DNA from: Pterobdella sp. o SKG-2022
Taxonomy: Eukaryota > Annelida > Clitellata > Hirudinida > Piscicolidae
Length of the DNA stretch: 64,000 nucleotides
NCBI GenBank assembly: GCA_964035795.1
Contig: OZ038322.1
Span: forward strand, 2,700,264-2,764,263
Direction: 5' to 3'
Below, one piece after another: positions 39,248 to 51,460 of the stretch. The position numbers and the translations under genes are program-made. The notes below the pieces were generated by a model. That model made no database searches. It saw only the letters and a program-made list of their open reading frames with translations, and had not been told where the DNA came from. Within the stretch, counting starts at the first letter, position 1. Each line of letters begins with the position of its first letter.

Positions 39248-42200
39248 ACAAAAACTATCCCCACATGTTAACTAAAAGCATTTGAGGAAAAATTATGTTT
39301 TAGTTCATGATCAACTTCATGTGATTTGCACAAAAAATAACTATTTGTTAATAAAACTTTTTTACGATTCATAAGTGAAAAAATAAACTTACACCCGAAA
39401 AATTTGTTAGCGACTAAAGCATAACATGACTAAGCAAGTTTATGTAGAAAAAAAAAACCTTTTTGAAAAGATTATAAAGAGGATGATAGGAAAACAAGTT
39501 CGAAACAATCAGTTTACCACAAAGTTCACAAAAAGAAATGAGTAATTACTCGCGCGGCTGAGCTTATGCGACTATTTCTATAAAGTTGGTAAAAAACAAT
39601 GAGAAAAAAACGAGAATTGGATAAAATTTCAAAATGAAATCCCTGCACTAAGTAAAATATATGTTTTTACGATATGCCGAGCATTGAGCAAAAGTATTCT
39701 CAAAGAAAACATTACCTATCAATAAGGGAAAAAACGATATAAAGAAAAATGGATTTAAAATTCATTATCAGAATGGTAACAAAAACTATCCCCACATGTT
39801 AACTAAAAGCATTTGAGGAAAAATTATGTTTTAGTTCATGATCAACTTCATGTGATTTGCGCAAAAAATAACTATTTGTTAATAAAACTTTTTTACGATT
39901 CATAAGTGAAAAACTAAACTTACACCCGAAAAATTTGTTAGCGACTAAAGCATAACATGACTAAGCAAGTTTATATAGAAAAAAAAAACCTTTTTGAAAA
40001 GATTATAAAGAGGATGATAGGAAAACAAGTTCGAAACAATCAGTTTACCACAAAGTTCACTAAAAGAAATGAGACATTACTCACGCGGCTGAGCTTATGC
40101 GACTATTTCTATAAAGTTGGTAAAAAACAATGAGAAAAAAACGAGAATTGGATAAAATTTCAAAATGAAATCCCTGCACTAAGTAAAATATATGTTTTTA
40201 CGATATGCCGAGCATTGAGCAAAAGTATTCTCAAAGAAAACATTACCTATCAATAATGGAAAAAACGATATAAAGAAAAATGGATTTAAAATTCATTATC
40301 AGAATGGTAACAAAAACTATCCCCACATGTTAACTAAAAGCATTTGAGGAAAAATTATGTTTTAGTTCATGATCAACTTCATGTGATTTGCGCAAAAAAT
40401 AACTATTTGTTAATAAAACTTTTTTACGATTCATAAGTGAAAAAATAAACTTACACCTGAAAAATTTGTTAGCGACTAAAGCATAACATGACTAAGCAAG
40501 TTTATGTAGAAAAAAAAAACCTTTTTGAAAAGATTATAAAGAGGATGATAGGAAAACAAGTTCGAAACAATCAGTTTACCACAAAGTTCACTAAAAGAAA
40601 TGAGACATTACTCACGCGGCTGAGCTTATGCGACTATTTCTATAAAGTTGGTAAAAAACAATGAGAAAAAAACGAGAATTGGATAAAATTTCAAAATGAA
40701 ATCCCTGCTCTAAGTAAAATATATGTTTTTACGATATGCCGAGCATTGAGCAAAAGTATTCTCAAAGAAAACATTACCTATCAATAATGGAAAAAACGAT
40801 ATAATGGAAAATGGATTTAAAATTCATTATCAGAATAGTAACAAAAACTATCCCCACATGTTAACTAAAAGCATTTGAGGAAAAATTATGTTTTAGTTCA
40901 TGATCAACTTCATGTGATTTGCGCAAAAAATAACTATTTGTTAATAAAACTTTTTTACGATTCATAAGTGAAAAAATAAACTTACACCCGAAAAATTTGT
41001 TAGCGACTAAAGCATAACATGACTAAGCAAGTTTATGTAGAAAAAAAAAACCTTTTTGAAAAGATTATAAAGAGGATGATAGGAAAACAAGTTCGAAACA
41101 ATCAGTTTACCACAAAGTTCACAAAAAGAAATGAGTAATTACTCGCGCGGCTGAGCTTATGCGACTATTTCTATAACGTTGGTAAAAAACAATGAGAAAA
41201 AAACGAGAATTGGATAAAATTTCAAAATGAAATCCCTGCACTAAGTAAAATATATGTTTTTACGATATGCCGAGCATTGAGCAAAAGTATTCTCAAAGAA
41301 AACATTACCTATCAATAATGGAAAAAACGATATAAAGAAAAATGGATTTAAAATTCATTATCAGAATGGTAACAAAAACTATCCCCACATGTTAACTAAA
41401 AGCATTTGAGGAAAAATTATGTTTTAGTTCATGATCAACTTCATGTGATTTGCGCAAAAAATAACTATTTGTTAATAAAACTTTTTTACGATTCATAAGT
41501 GAAAAAATAAACTTACACCCGAAAAATTTGTTAGCGACTAAAGCATAACATGACTAAGCAAGTTTATGTAGAAAAAAAAAACCTTTTTGAAAAGATTATA
41601 AAGAGGATGATAGGAAAACAAGTTCGAAACAATCAGTTTACCACAAAGTTCACTAAAAGAAATGAGACATTACTCACGCGGTTGAGCTTATGCGACTATT
41701 TCTATAAAGTTGGTAAAAAACAATGAGAAAAAAACGAGAATTGGATAAAATTTCAAAATGAAATCCCTGCTCTAAGTAAAATATATGTTTTTACGATATG
41801 CCGAGCATTGAGCAAAAGTATTCTCAAAGAAAACATTACCTATCAATAATGGAAAAAACGATATAATGGAAAATGGATTTAAAATTCATTATCAGAATAG
41901 TAACAAAAACTATCCCCACATGTTAACTAAAAGCATTTGAGGAAAACTTATGTTTTAGTTCATGATCAACTTCATGTGATTTGCGCAAAAAATAACTATT
42001 TGTTAATAAAACTTTTTTACGATTCATAAGTGAAAAAATAAACTTACACCCGAAAAATTTGTTAGCGACTAAAGCATAACATGACTAAGCAAGTTTATGT
42101 AGAAAAAAAAAACCTTTTTGAAAAGATTATAAAGAGTATGATAGGAAAACAAGTTCGAAACAATCAGTTTACCACAAAGTTCACAAAAAGAAATGAGTAA

Positions 42201-45200
42201 TTACTCGCGCGGCTGAGCTTATGCGACTATTTCTATAAAGTTGGTAAAAAACAATGAGAAAAAAACGAGAATTGGATAAAATTTCAAAATGAAATCCCTG
42301 CACAAAGTAAAATATATGTTTTTACGATATGCCGAGCATTGAGCAAAAGTATTCTCAAAGAAAACATTACCTATCAATAATGGAAAAAACGATATAAAGA
42401 AAAATGGATTTAAAATTCATTATCAGAATGGTAACAAAAACTATCCCCACATGTTAACTAAAAGCATTTGAGGAAAAATTATGTTTTAGTTCATGATCAA
42501 CTTCATGTGATTTGCGCAAAAAATAACTATTTGTTAATAAAACTTTTTTACGATTCATAAGTGAAAAAATAAACTTACACCCGAAAAATTTGTTAGCGAC
42601 TAAAGCATAACATGACTAAGCAAGTTTATGTAGAAAAAAAAAACCTTTTTGAAAAGATTATAAAGAGGATGATAGGAAAACAAGTTCGAAACAATCAGTT
42701 TACCACAAAGTTCACAAAAAGAAATGAGTAATTACTCGCGCGGCTGAGCTTATGCGACTATTTCTATAAAGTTGGTAAAAAACAATGAGAAAAAAACGAG
42801 AATTGGATAAAATTTCAAAATGAAATCCCTGCTCTAAGTAAAATATATGTTTTTACGATATGCCGAGCATTGAGCAAAAGTATTCTCAAAGAAAACATTA
42901 CCTATCAATAATGGAAAAAACGATATAATGGAAAATGGATTTAAAATTCATTATCAGAATAGTAACAAAAACTATCCCTACTTGTTAACTAAAAGCATTT
43001 GAGGAAAAATTATGTTTTAGTTCATGATCAACTTCATGTGATTTGCGCAAAAAATAACTATTTGTTAATAAAACTTTTTTACGATTCATAAGTGAAAAAA
43101 TAAACTTACACCCGAAAAATTTGTTAGCGACTAAAGCATAACATGACTAAGCAAGTTTATGTAGAAAAAAAAAACCTTTTTGAAAAGATTATAAAGAGGA
43201 TGATAGGAAAACAAGTTCGAAACAATCAGTTTACCACAAAGTTCACAAAAAGAAATGAGTAATTACTCGCGCGGCTGAGCTTATGCGACTATTTCTATAA
43301 AGTTGGTAAAAAACAATGAGAAAAAAACGAGAATTGGATAAAATTTCAAAATGAAATCCCTGCACAAAGTAAAATATATGTTTTTACGATATGCCGAGCA
43401 TTGAGCAAAAGTATTCTCAAAGAAAACATTACCTATCAATAATGGAAAAAACGATATAAAGAAAAATGGATTTAAAATTCATTATCAGAATGGTAACAAA
43501 AACTATCCCCACATGTTAACTAAAAGCATTTGAGGAAAAATTATGTTTTAGTTCATGATCAACTTCATGTGATTTGCGCAAAAAATAACTATTTGTTAAT
43601 AAAACTTTTTTACGATTCATAAGTGAAAAAATAAACTTACACCCGAAAAATTTGTTAGCGACTAAAGCATAACATGACTAAGCAAGTTTATGTAGAAAAA
43701 AAAAACCTTTTTGAAAAGATTATAAAGAGGATGATAGGAAAACAAGTTCGAAACAATCAGTTTGCCACAAAGTTCACAAAAAGAAATGAGTAATTACTCG
43801 CGCGGCTGAGCTTATGCGACTATTTCTATAAAGTTGGTAAAAAACAATGAGAAAAAAACGAGACTTGGATAAAATTTCAAAATGAAATCCCTGCACAAAG
43901 TAAAATATATGTTTTTACGATATGCCGAGCATTGAGCAAAAGTATTCTCAAAGAAAACATTACCTATCAATAATGGAAAAAACGATATAAAGAAAAATGG
44001 ATTTAAAATTCATTATCAGAATGGTAACAAAAACTATCCCCACATGTTAACTAAAAGCATTTGAGGAAAAATTATGTTTTAGTTCATGATCAACTTCATG
44101 TGATTTGCGCAAAAAATAACTATTTGTTAATAAAACTTTTTTACGATTCATAAGTGAAAAAATAAACTTACACCCGAAAAATTTGTTAGCGACTAAAGCA
44201 TAACATGACTAAGCAAGTTTATGTAGAAAAAAAAAACCTTTTTGAAAAGATTATAAAGAGGATGATAGGAAAACAAGTTCGAAACAATCAGTTTACCACA
44301 AAGTTCACTGAAAGAAATGAGACATTACTCACGCGGCTGAGCTTATGCGACTATTTCTATAAAGTTGGTAAAAAACAATGAGAAAAAAACGAGAATTGGA
44401 TAAAATTTCAAAATGAAATCCCTGCTCTAAGTAAAATATATGTTTTTACGATATGCCGAGCATTGAGCAAAAGTATTCTCAAAGAAAACATTACCTATCA
44501 ATAATGGAAAAAACGATATAATGGAAAATGGATTTAAAATTCATTATCAGAATAGTAACAAAAACTATCCCCACATGTTAACTAAAAGCATTTGAGGAAA
44601 AATTATGTTTTAGTTCATGATCAACTTCATGTGATTTGCGCAAAAAATAACTATTTGTTAATAAAACTTTTTTACGATTCATAAGTGAAAAAATAAACTT
44701 ACACCCGAAAAATTTGTTAGCGACTAAAGCATAACATGACTAAGCAAGTTTATGTAGAAAAAAAAAACCTTTTTGAAAAGATTATAAAGAGGATGATAGG
44801 AAAACAAGTTCGAAACAATCAGTTTACCACAAAGTTCACAAAAAGAAATGAGTAATTACTCGCGCGGCTGAGCTTATGCGACTATTTCTATAAAGTTGGT
44901 AAAAAACAATGAGAAAAAAACGAGAATTGGATAAAATTTCAAAATGAAATCCCTGCACTAAGTAAAATATATGTTTTTACGATATGCCGAGCATTGAGCA
45001 AAAGTATTCTCAAAGAAAACATTACCTATCAATAAGGGAAAAAACGATATAAAGAAAAATGGATTTAAAATTCATTATCAGAATGGTAACAAAAACTATC
45101 CCCACATGTTAACTAAAAGCATTTGAGGAAAAATTATGTTTTAGTTCATGATCAACTTCATGTGATTTGCGCAAAAAATAACTATTTGTTAATAAAACTT

Positions 45201-46681
45201 TTTTACGATTCATAAGTGAAAAAATAAACTTACACCCGAAAAATTTGTTAGCGACTAAAGCATAACATGACTAAGCAAGTTTATGTAGAAAAAAAAAACC
45301 TTTTTGAAAAGATTATAAAGAGGATGATAGGAAAACAAGTTCGAAACAATCAGTTTACCACAAAGTTCACTGAAAGAAATGAGACATTACTCACGCGGCT
45401 GAGCTTATGCGACTATTTCTATAAAGTTGGTAAAAAACAATGAGAAAAAAACGAGAATTGGATAAAATTTCAAAATGAAATCCCTGCTCTAAGTAAAATA
45501 TATGTTTTTACGATATGCCGAGCATTGAGCAAAAGTATTCTCAAAGAAAACATTACCTATCAATAATGGAAAAAACGATATAATGGAAAATGGATTTAAA
45601 ATTCATTATCAGAATAGTAACAAAAACTATCCCCACATGTTAACTAAAAGCATTTGAGGAAAAATTATGTTTTAGTTCATGATCAACTTCATGTGATTTG
45701 CGCAAAAAATAACTATTTGTTAATAAAACTTTTTTACGATTCATAAGTGAAAAAATAAACTTACACCCGAAAAATTTGTTAGCGACTAAAGCATAACATG
45801 ACTAAGCAAGTTTATGTAGAAAAAAAAAACCTTTTTGAAAAGATTATAAAGAGGATGATAGGAAAACAAGTTCGAAACAATCAGTTTACCACAAAGTTCA
45901 CAAAAAGAAATGAGTAATTACTCGCGCGGCTGAGCTTATGCGACTATTTCTATAAAGTTGGTAAAAAACAATGAGAAAAAAACGAGAATTGGATAAAATT
46001 TCAAAATGAAATCCCTGCACTAAGTAAAATATATGTTTTTACGATATGCCGAGCATTGAGCAAAAGTATTCTCAAAGAAAACATTACCTATCAATAAGGG
46101 AAAAAACGATATAAAGAAAAATGGATTTAAAATTCATTATCAGAATGGTAACAAAAACTATCCCCACATGTTAACTAAAAGCATTTGAGGAAAAATTATG
46201 TTTTAGTTCATGATCAACTTCATGTGATTTGCGCAAAAAATAACTATTTGTTAATAAAACTTTTTTACGATTCATAAGTGAAAAAATAAACTTACACCCG
46301 AAAAATTTGTTAGCGACTAAAGCATAACATGACTAAGCAAGTTTATGTAGAAAAAAAAAACCTTTTTGAAAAGATTATAAAGAGGATGATAGGAAAACAA
46401 GTTCGAAACAATCAGTTTACCACAAAGTTCACTGAAAGAAATGAGACATTACTCACGCGGCTGAGCTTATGCGACTATTTCTATAAAGTTGGTAAAAAAC
46501 AATGAGAAAAAAACGAGAATTGGATAAAATTTCAAAATGAAATCCCTGCTCTAAGTAAAATATATGTTTTTACGATATGCCGAGCATTGAGCAAAAGTAT
46601 TCTCAAAGAAAACATTACCTATCAATAATGGAAAAAACGATATAATGGAAAATGGATTTAAAATTCATTATCAGAATAGTA
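39248..46681. repeat. 14-monomer block, copy 1 (units 75-88)
   Basis: Private markers here recur 7434 bp (14 monomers) downstream: aataaggg at the end of unit 75; gaaaaactaaac with tttatatag in 76; ctataacgttgg in 78; gaggaaaactt with agagtatg in 80. Many units alternate between a gctctaag / ataatgg / agaatag type and a B-allele / ataaagaaaaatgg / agaatgg type. B alleles are frequent (75, 78, 80-83, 85, 87). Unit 75 also has gatttgcacaa, which breaks the TTTGCGCAAA palindrome; unit 82 reads ccctacttg and unit 83 has tttgccac and gagacttgg. Confidence 0.85.
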
Positions 46682-47212
46682 ACAAAAACTATCCCCACAT
46701 GTTAACTAAAAGCATTTGAGGAAAAATTATGTTTTAGTTCATGATCAACTTCATGTGATTTGCGCAAAAAATAACTATTTGTTAATAAAACTTTTTTACG
46801 ATTCATAAGTGAAAAAATAAACTTACACCCGAAAAATTTGTTAGCGACTAAAGCATAACATGACTAAGCAAGTTTATGTAGAAAAAAAAAACCTTTTTGA
46901 AAAGATTATAAAGAGGATGATAGGAAAACAAGTTCGAAACAATCAGTTTACCACAAAGTTCACAAAAAGAAATGAGTAATTACTCGCGCGGCTGAGCTTA
47001 TGCGACTATTTCTATAAAGTTGGTAAAAAACAATGAGAAAAAAACGAGAATTGGATAAAATTTCAAAATGAAATCCCTGCACTAAGTAAAATATATGTTT
47101 TTACGATATGCCGAGCATTGAGCAAAAGTATTCTCAAAGAAAACATTACCTATCAATAAGGGAAAAAACGATATAAAGAAAAATGGATTTAAAATTCATT
47201 ATCAGAATGGTA
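44027..47212. repeat. Three apparently identical 1062-bp dimers (units 84-89)
   Basis: The dimer is one unit with cactgaaag, gctctaag, ataatgg and agaatag, followed by one with the B allele, gcactaag, aataaggg and ataaagaaaaatgg. It occurs at 44027-45088, 45089-46150 and 46151-47212. I found no difference among the three at any landmark, including the private cactgaaag. The frame alternates intact (with K36 changed to E) and truncated at codon 40. This is the clearest and probably youngest higher-order repeat in the window. Confidence 0.93.
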
Positions 47213-50200
47213 ACAAAAACTATCCCCACATGTTAACTAAAAGCATTTGAGGAAAAATTATGTTTTAGTTCATGATCAACTTCATGTGATTTGCGCAAAA
47301 AATAACTATTTGTTAATAAAACTTTTTTACGATTCATAAGTGAAAAACTAAACTTACACCCGAAAAATTTGTTAGCGACTAAAGCATAACATGACTAAGC
47401 AAGTTTATATAGAAAAAAAAAACCTTTTTGAAAAGATTATAAAGAGGATGATAGGAAAACAAGTTCGAAACAATCAGTTTACCACAAAGTTCACTAAAAG
47501 AAATGAGACATTACTCACGCGGCTGAGCTTATGCGACTATTTCTATAAAGTTGGTAAAAAACAATGAGAAAAAAACGAGAATTGGATAAAATTTCATAAT
47601 GAAATCCCTGCACTAAGTAAAATATATGTTTTTACGATATGCCGAGCATTGAGCAAAAGTATTCTCAAAGAAAACATTACCTATCAATAATGGAAAAAAC
47701 GATATAAAGAAAAATGGATTTAAAATTCATTATCAGAATGGTAACAAAAACTATCCCCACATGTTAACTAAAAGCATTTGAGGAAAAATTATGTTTTAGT
47801 TCATGATCAACTTCATGTGATTTGCGCAAAAAATAACTATTTGTTAATAAAACTTTTTTACGATTCATAAGTGAAAAAATAAACTTACACCCGAAAAATT
47901 TGTTAGCGACTAAAGCATAACATGACTAAGCAAGTTTATGTAGAAAAAAAAAACCTTTTTGAAAAGATTATAAAGAGGATGATAGGAAAACAAGTTCGAA
48001 ACAATCAGTTTACCACAAAGTTCACAAAAAGAAATGAGTAATTACTCGCGCGGCTGAGCTTATGCGACTATTTCTATAAAGTTGGTAAAAAACAATGAGA
48101 AAAAAACGAGAATTGGATAAAATTTCAAAATGAAATCCCTGCTCTAAGTAAAATATATGTTTTTACGATATGCCGAGCATTGAGCAAAAGTATTCTCAAA
48201 GAAAACATTACCTATCAATAATGGAAAAAACGATATAATGGAAAATGGATTTAAAATTCATTATCAGAATAGTAACAAAAACTATCCCCACATGTTAACT
48301 AAAAGCATTTGAGGAAAAATTATGTTTTAGTTCATGATCAACTTCATGTGATTTGCGCAAAAAATAACTATTTGTTAATAAAACTTTTTTACGATTCATA
48401 AGTGAAAAAATAAACTTACACCCGAAAAATTTGTTAGCGACTAAAGCATAACATGACTAAGCAAGTTTATGTAGAAAAAAAAAACCTTTTTGAAAAGATT
48501 ATAAAGAGGATGATAGGAAAACAAGTTCGAAACAATCAGTTTACCACAAAGTTCACAAAAAGAAATGAGTAATTACTCGCGCGGCTGAGCTTATGCGACT
48601 ATTTCTATAACGTTGGTAAAAAACAATGAGAAAAAAACGAGAATTGGATAAAATTTCAAAATGAAATCCCTGCACAAAGTAAAATATATGTTTTTACGAT
48701 ATGCCGAGCATTGAGCAAAAGTATTCTCAAAGAAAACATTACCTATCAATAATGGAAAAAACGATATAAAGAAAAATGGATTTAAAATTCATTATCAGAA
48801 TGGTAACAAAAACTATCCCCACATGTTAACTAAAAGCATTTGAGGAAAAATTATGTTTTAGTTCATGATCAACTTCATGTGATTTGCGCAAAAAATAACT
48901 ATTTGTTAATAAAACTTTTTTACGATTCATAAGTGAAAAAATAAACTTACACCCGAAAAATTTGTTAGCGACTAAAGCATAACATGACTAAGCAAGTTTA
49001 TGTAGAAAAAAAAAACCTTTTTGAAAAGATTATAAAGAGGATGATAGGAAAACAAGTTCGAAACAATCAGTTTACCACAAAGTTCACTAAAAGAAATGAG
49101 ACATTACTCACGCGGCTGAGCTTATGCGACTATTTCTATAAAGTTGGTAAAAAACAATGAGAAAAAAACGAGAATTGGATAAAATTTCAAAATGAAATCC
49201 CTGCTCTAAGTAAAATATATGTTTTTACGATATGCCGAGCATTGAGCAAAAGTATTCTCAAAGAAAACATTACCTATCAATAATGGAAAAAACGATATAA
49301 TGGAAAATGGATTTAAAATTCATTATCAGAATAGTAACAAAAACTATCCCCACATGTTAACTAAAAGCATTTGAGGAAAACTTTTGTTTTAGTTCATGAT
49401 CAACTTCATGTGATTTGCGCAAAAAATAACTATTTGTTAATAAAACTTTTTTACGATTCATAAGTGAAAAAATAAACTTACACCCGAAAAATTTGTTAGC
49501 GACTAAAGCATAACATGACTAAGCAAGTTTATGTAGAAAAAAAAAACCTTTTTGAAAAGATTATAAAGAGTATGATAGGAAAACAAGTTCGAAACAATCA
49601 GTTTACCACAAAGTTCACTAAAAGAAATGAGACATTACTCACGCGGCTGAGCTTATGCGACTATTTCTATAAAGTTGGTAAAAAACAATGAGAAAAAAAC
49701 GAGAATTGGATAAAATTTCAAAATGAAATCCCTGCACAAAGTAAAATATATGTTTTTACGATATGCCGAGCATTGAGCAAAAGTATTCTCAAAGAAAACA
49801 TTACCTATCAATAATGGAAAAAACGATATAAAGAAAAATGGATTTAAAATTCATTATCAGAATGGTAACAAAAACTATCCCCACATGTTAACTAAAAGCA
49901 TTTGAGGAAAAATTATGTTTTAGTTCATGATCAACTTCATGTGATTTGCGCAAAAAATAACTATTTGTTAATAAAACTTTTTTACGATTCATAAGTGAAA
50001 AAATAAACTTACACCCGAAAAATTTGTTAGCGACTAAAGCATAACATGACTAAGCAAGTTTATGTAGAAAAAAAAAACCTTTTTGAAAAGATTATAAAGA
50101 GGATGATAGGAAAACAAGTTCGAAACAATCAGTTTACCACAAAGTTCACAAAAAGAAATGAGTAATTACTCGCGCGGCTGAGCTTATGCGACTATTTCTA

Positions 50201-51460
50201 TAAAGTTGGTAAAAAACAATGAGAAAAAAACGAGAATTGGATAAAATTTCAAAATGAAATCCCTGCACAAAGTAAAATATATGTTTTTACGATATGCCGA
50301 GCATTGAGCAAAAGTATTCTCAAAGAAAACATTACCTATCAATAATGGAAAAAACGATATAAAGAAAAATGGATTTAAAATTCATTATCAGAATGGTAAC
50401 AAAAACTATCCCCACATGTTAACTAAAAGCATTTGAGGAAAAATTATGTTTTAGTTCATGATCAACTTCATGTGATTTGCGCAAAAAATAACTATTTGTT
50501 AATAAAACTTTTTTACGATTCATAAGTGAAAAAATAAACTTACACCCGAAAAATTTGTTAGCGACTAAAGCATAACATGACTAAGCAAGTTTATGTAGAA
50601 AAAAAAAACCTTTTTGAAAAGATTATTAAGAGGATGATAGGAAAACAAGTTCGAAACAATCAGTTTACCACAAAGTTCACAAAAAGAAATGAGTAATTAC
50701 TCGCGCGGCTGAGCTTATGCGACTATTTCTATAAAGTTGGTAAAAAACAATGAGAAAAAAACGAGAATTGGATAAAATTTCAAAATGAAATCCCTGCACA
50801 AAGTAAAATATATGTTTTTACGATATGCCGAGCATTGAGCAAAAGTATTCTCAAAGAAAACATTACCTATCAATAATGGAAAAAACGATATAAAGAAAAA
50901 TGGATTTAAAATTCATTATCAGAATGGTAACAAAAACTATCCCCACATGTTAACTAAAAGCATTTGAGGAAAAATTATGTTTTAGTTCATGATCAACTTC
51001 ATGTGATTTGCGCAAAAAATAACTATTTGTTAATAAAACATTTTTACGATTCATAAGTGAAAAAATAAACTTACACCCGAAAAATTTGTTAGCGACTAAA
51101 GCATAACATGACTAAGCAAGTTTATGTAGAAAAAAAAAACCTTTTTGAAAAGATTATAAAGAGGATGATAGGAAAACAAGTTCGAAACAATCAGTTTACC
51201 ACAAAGTTCACTAAAAGAAATGAGACATTACTCACGCGGCTGAGCTTATGCGACTATTTCTATAAAGTTGGTAAAAAACAATGAGAAAAAAACGAGAATT
51301 GGATAAAATTTCAAAATGAAATCCCTGCTCTAAGTAAAATATATGTTTTTACGATATGCCGAGCATTGAGCAAAAGTATTCTCAAAGAAAACATTACCTA
51401 TCAATAATGGAAAAAACGATATAATGGAAAATGGATTTAAAATTCATTATCAGAATAGTA
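46682..51460. repeat. 14-monomer block, copy 2, shortened and mosaic (units 89-97)
   Basis: Unit 89 repeats 75 (aataaggg), 90 repeats 76 (gaaaaactaaac, tttatatag), 92 repeats 78 (ataacgttgg) and 94 repeats 80 (agagtatg at 49571 against 42137). After that, units 95-97 resemble 82-84, so a counterpart of unit 81 is missing. Several aligned pairs differ in A or B allele (77/91 and 80/94) although neighbouring private markers agree. Private changes in this copy include cttttgttttag in 94, attattaag in 96 and aaaacattttt in 97. Confidence 0.82.
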
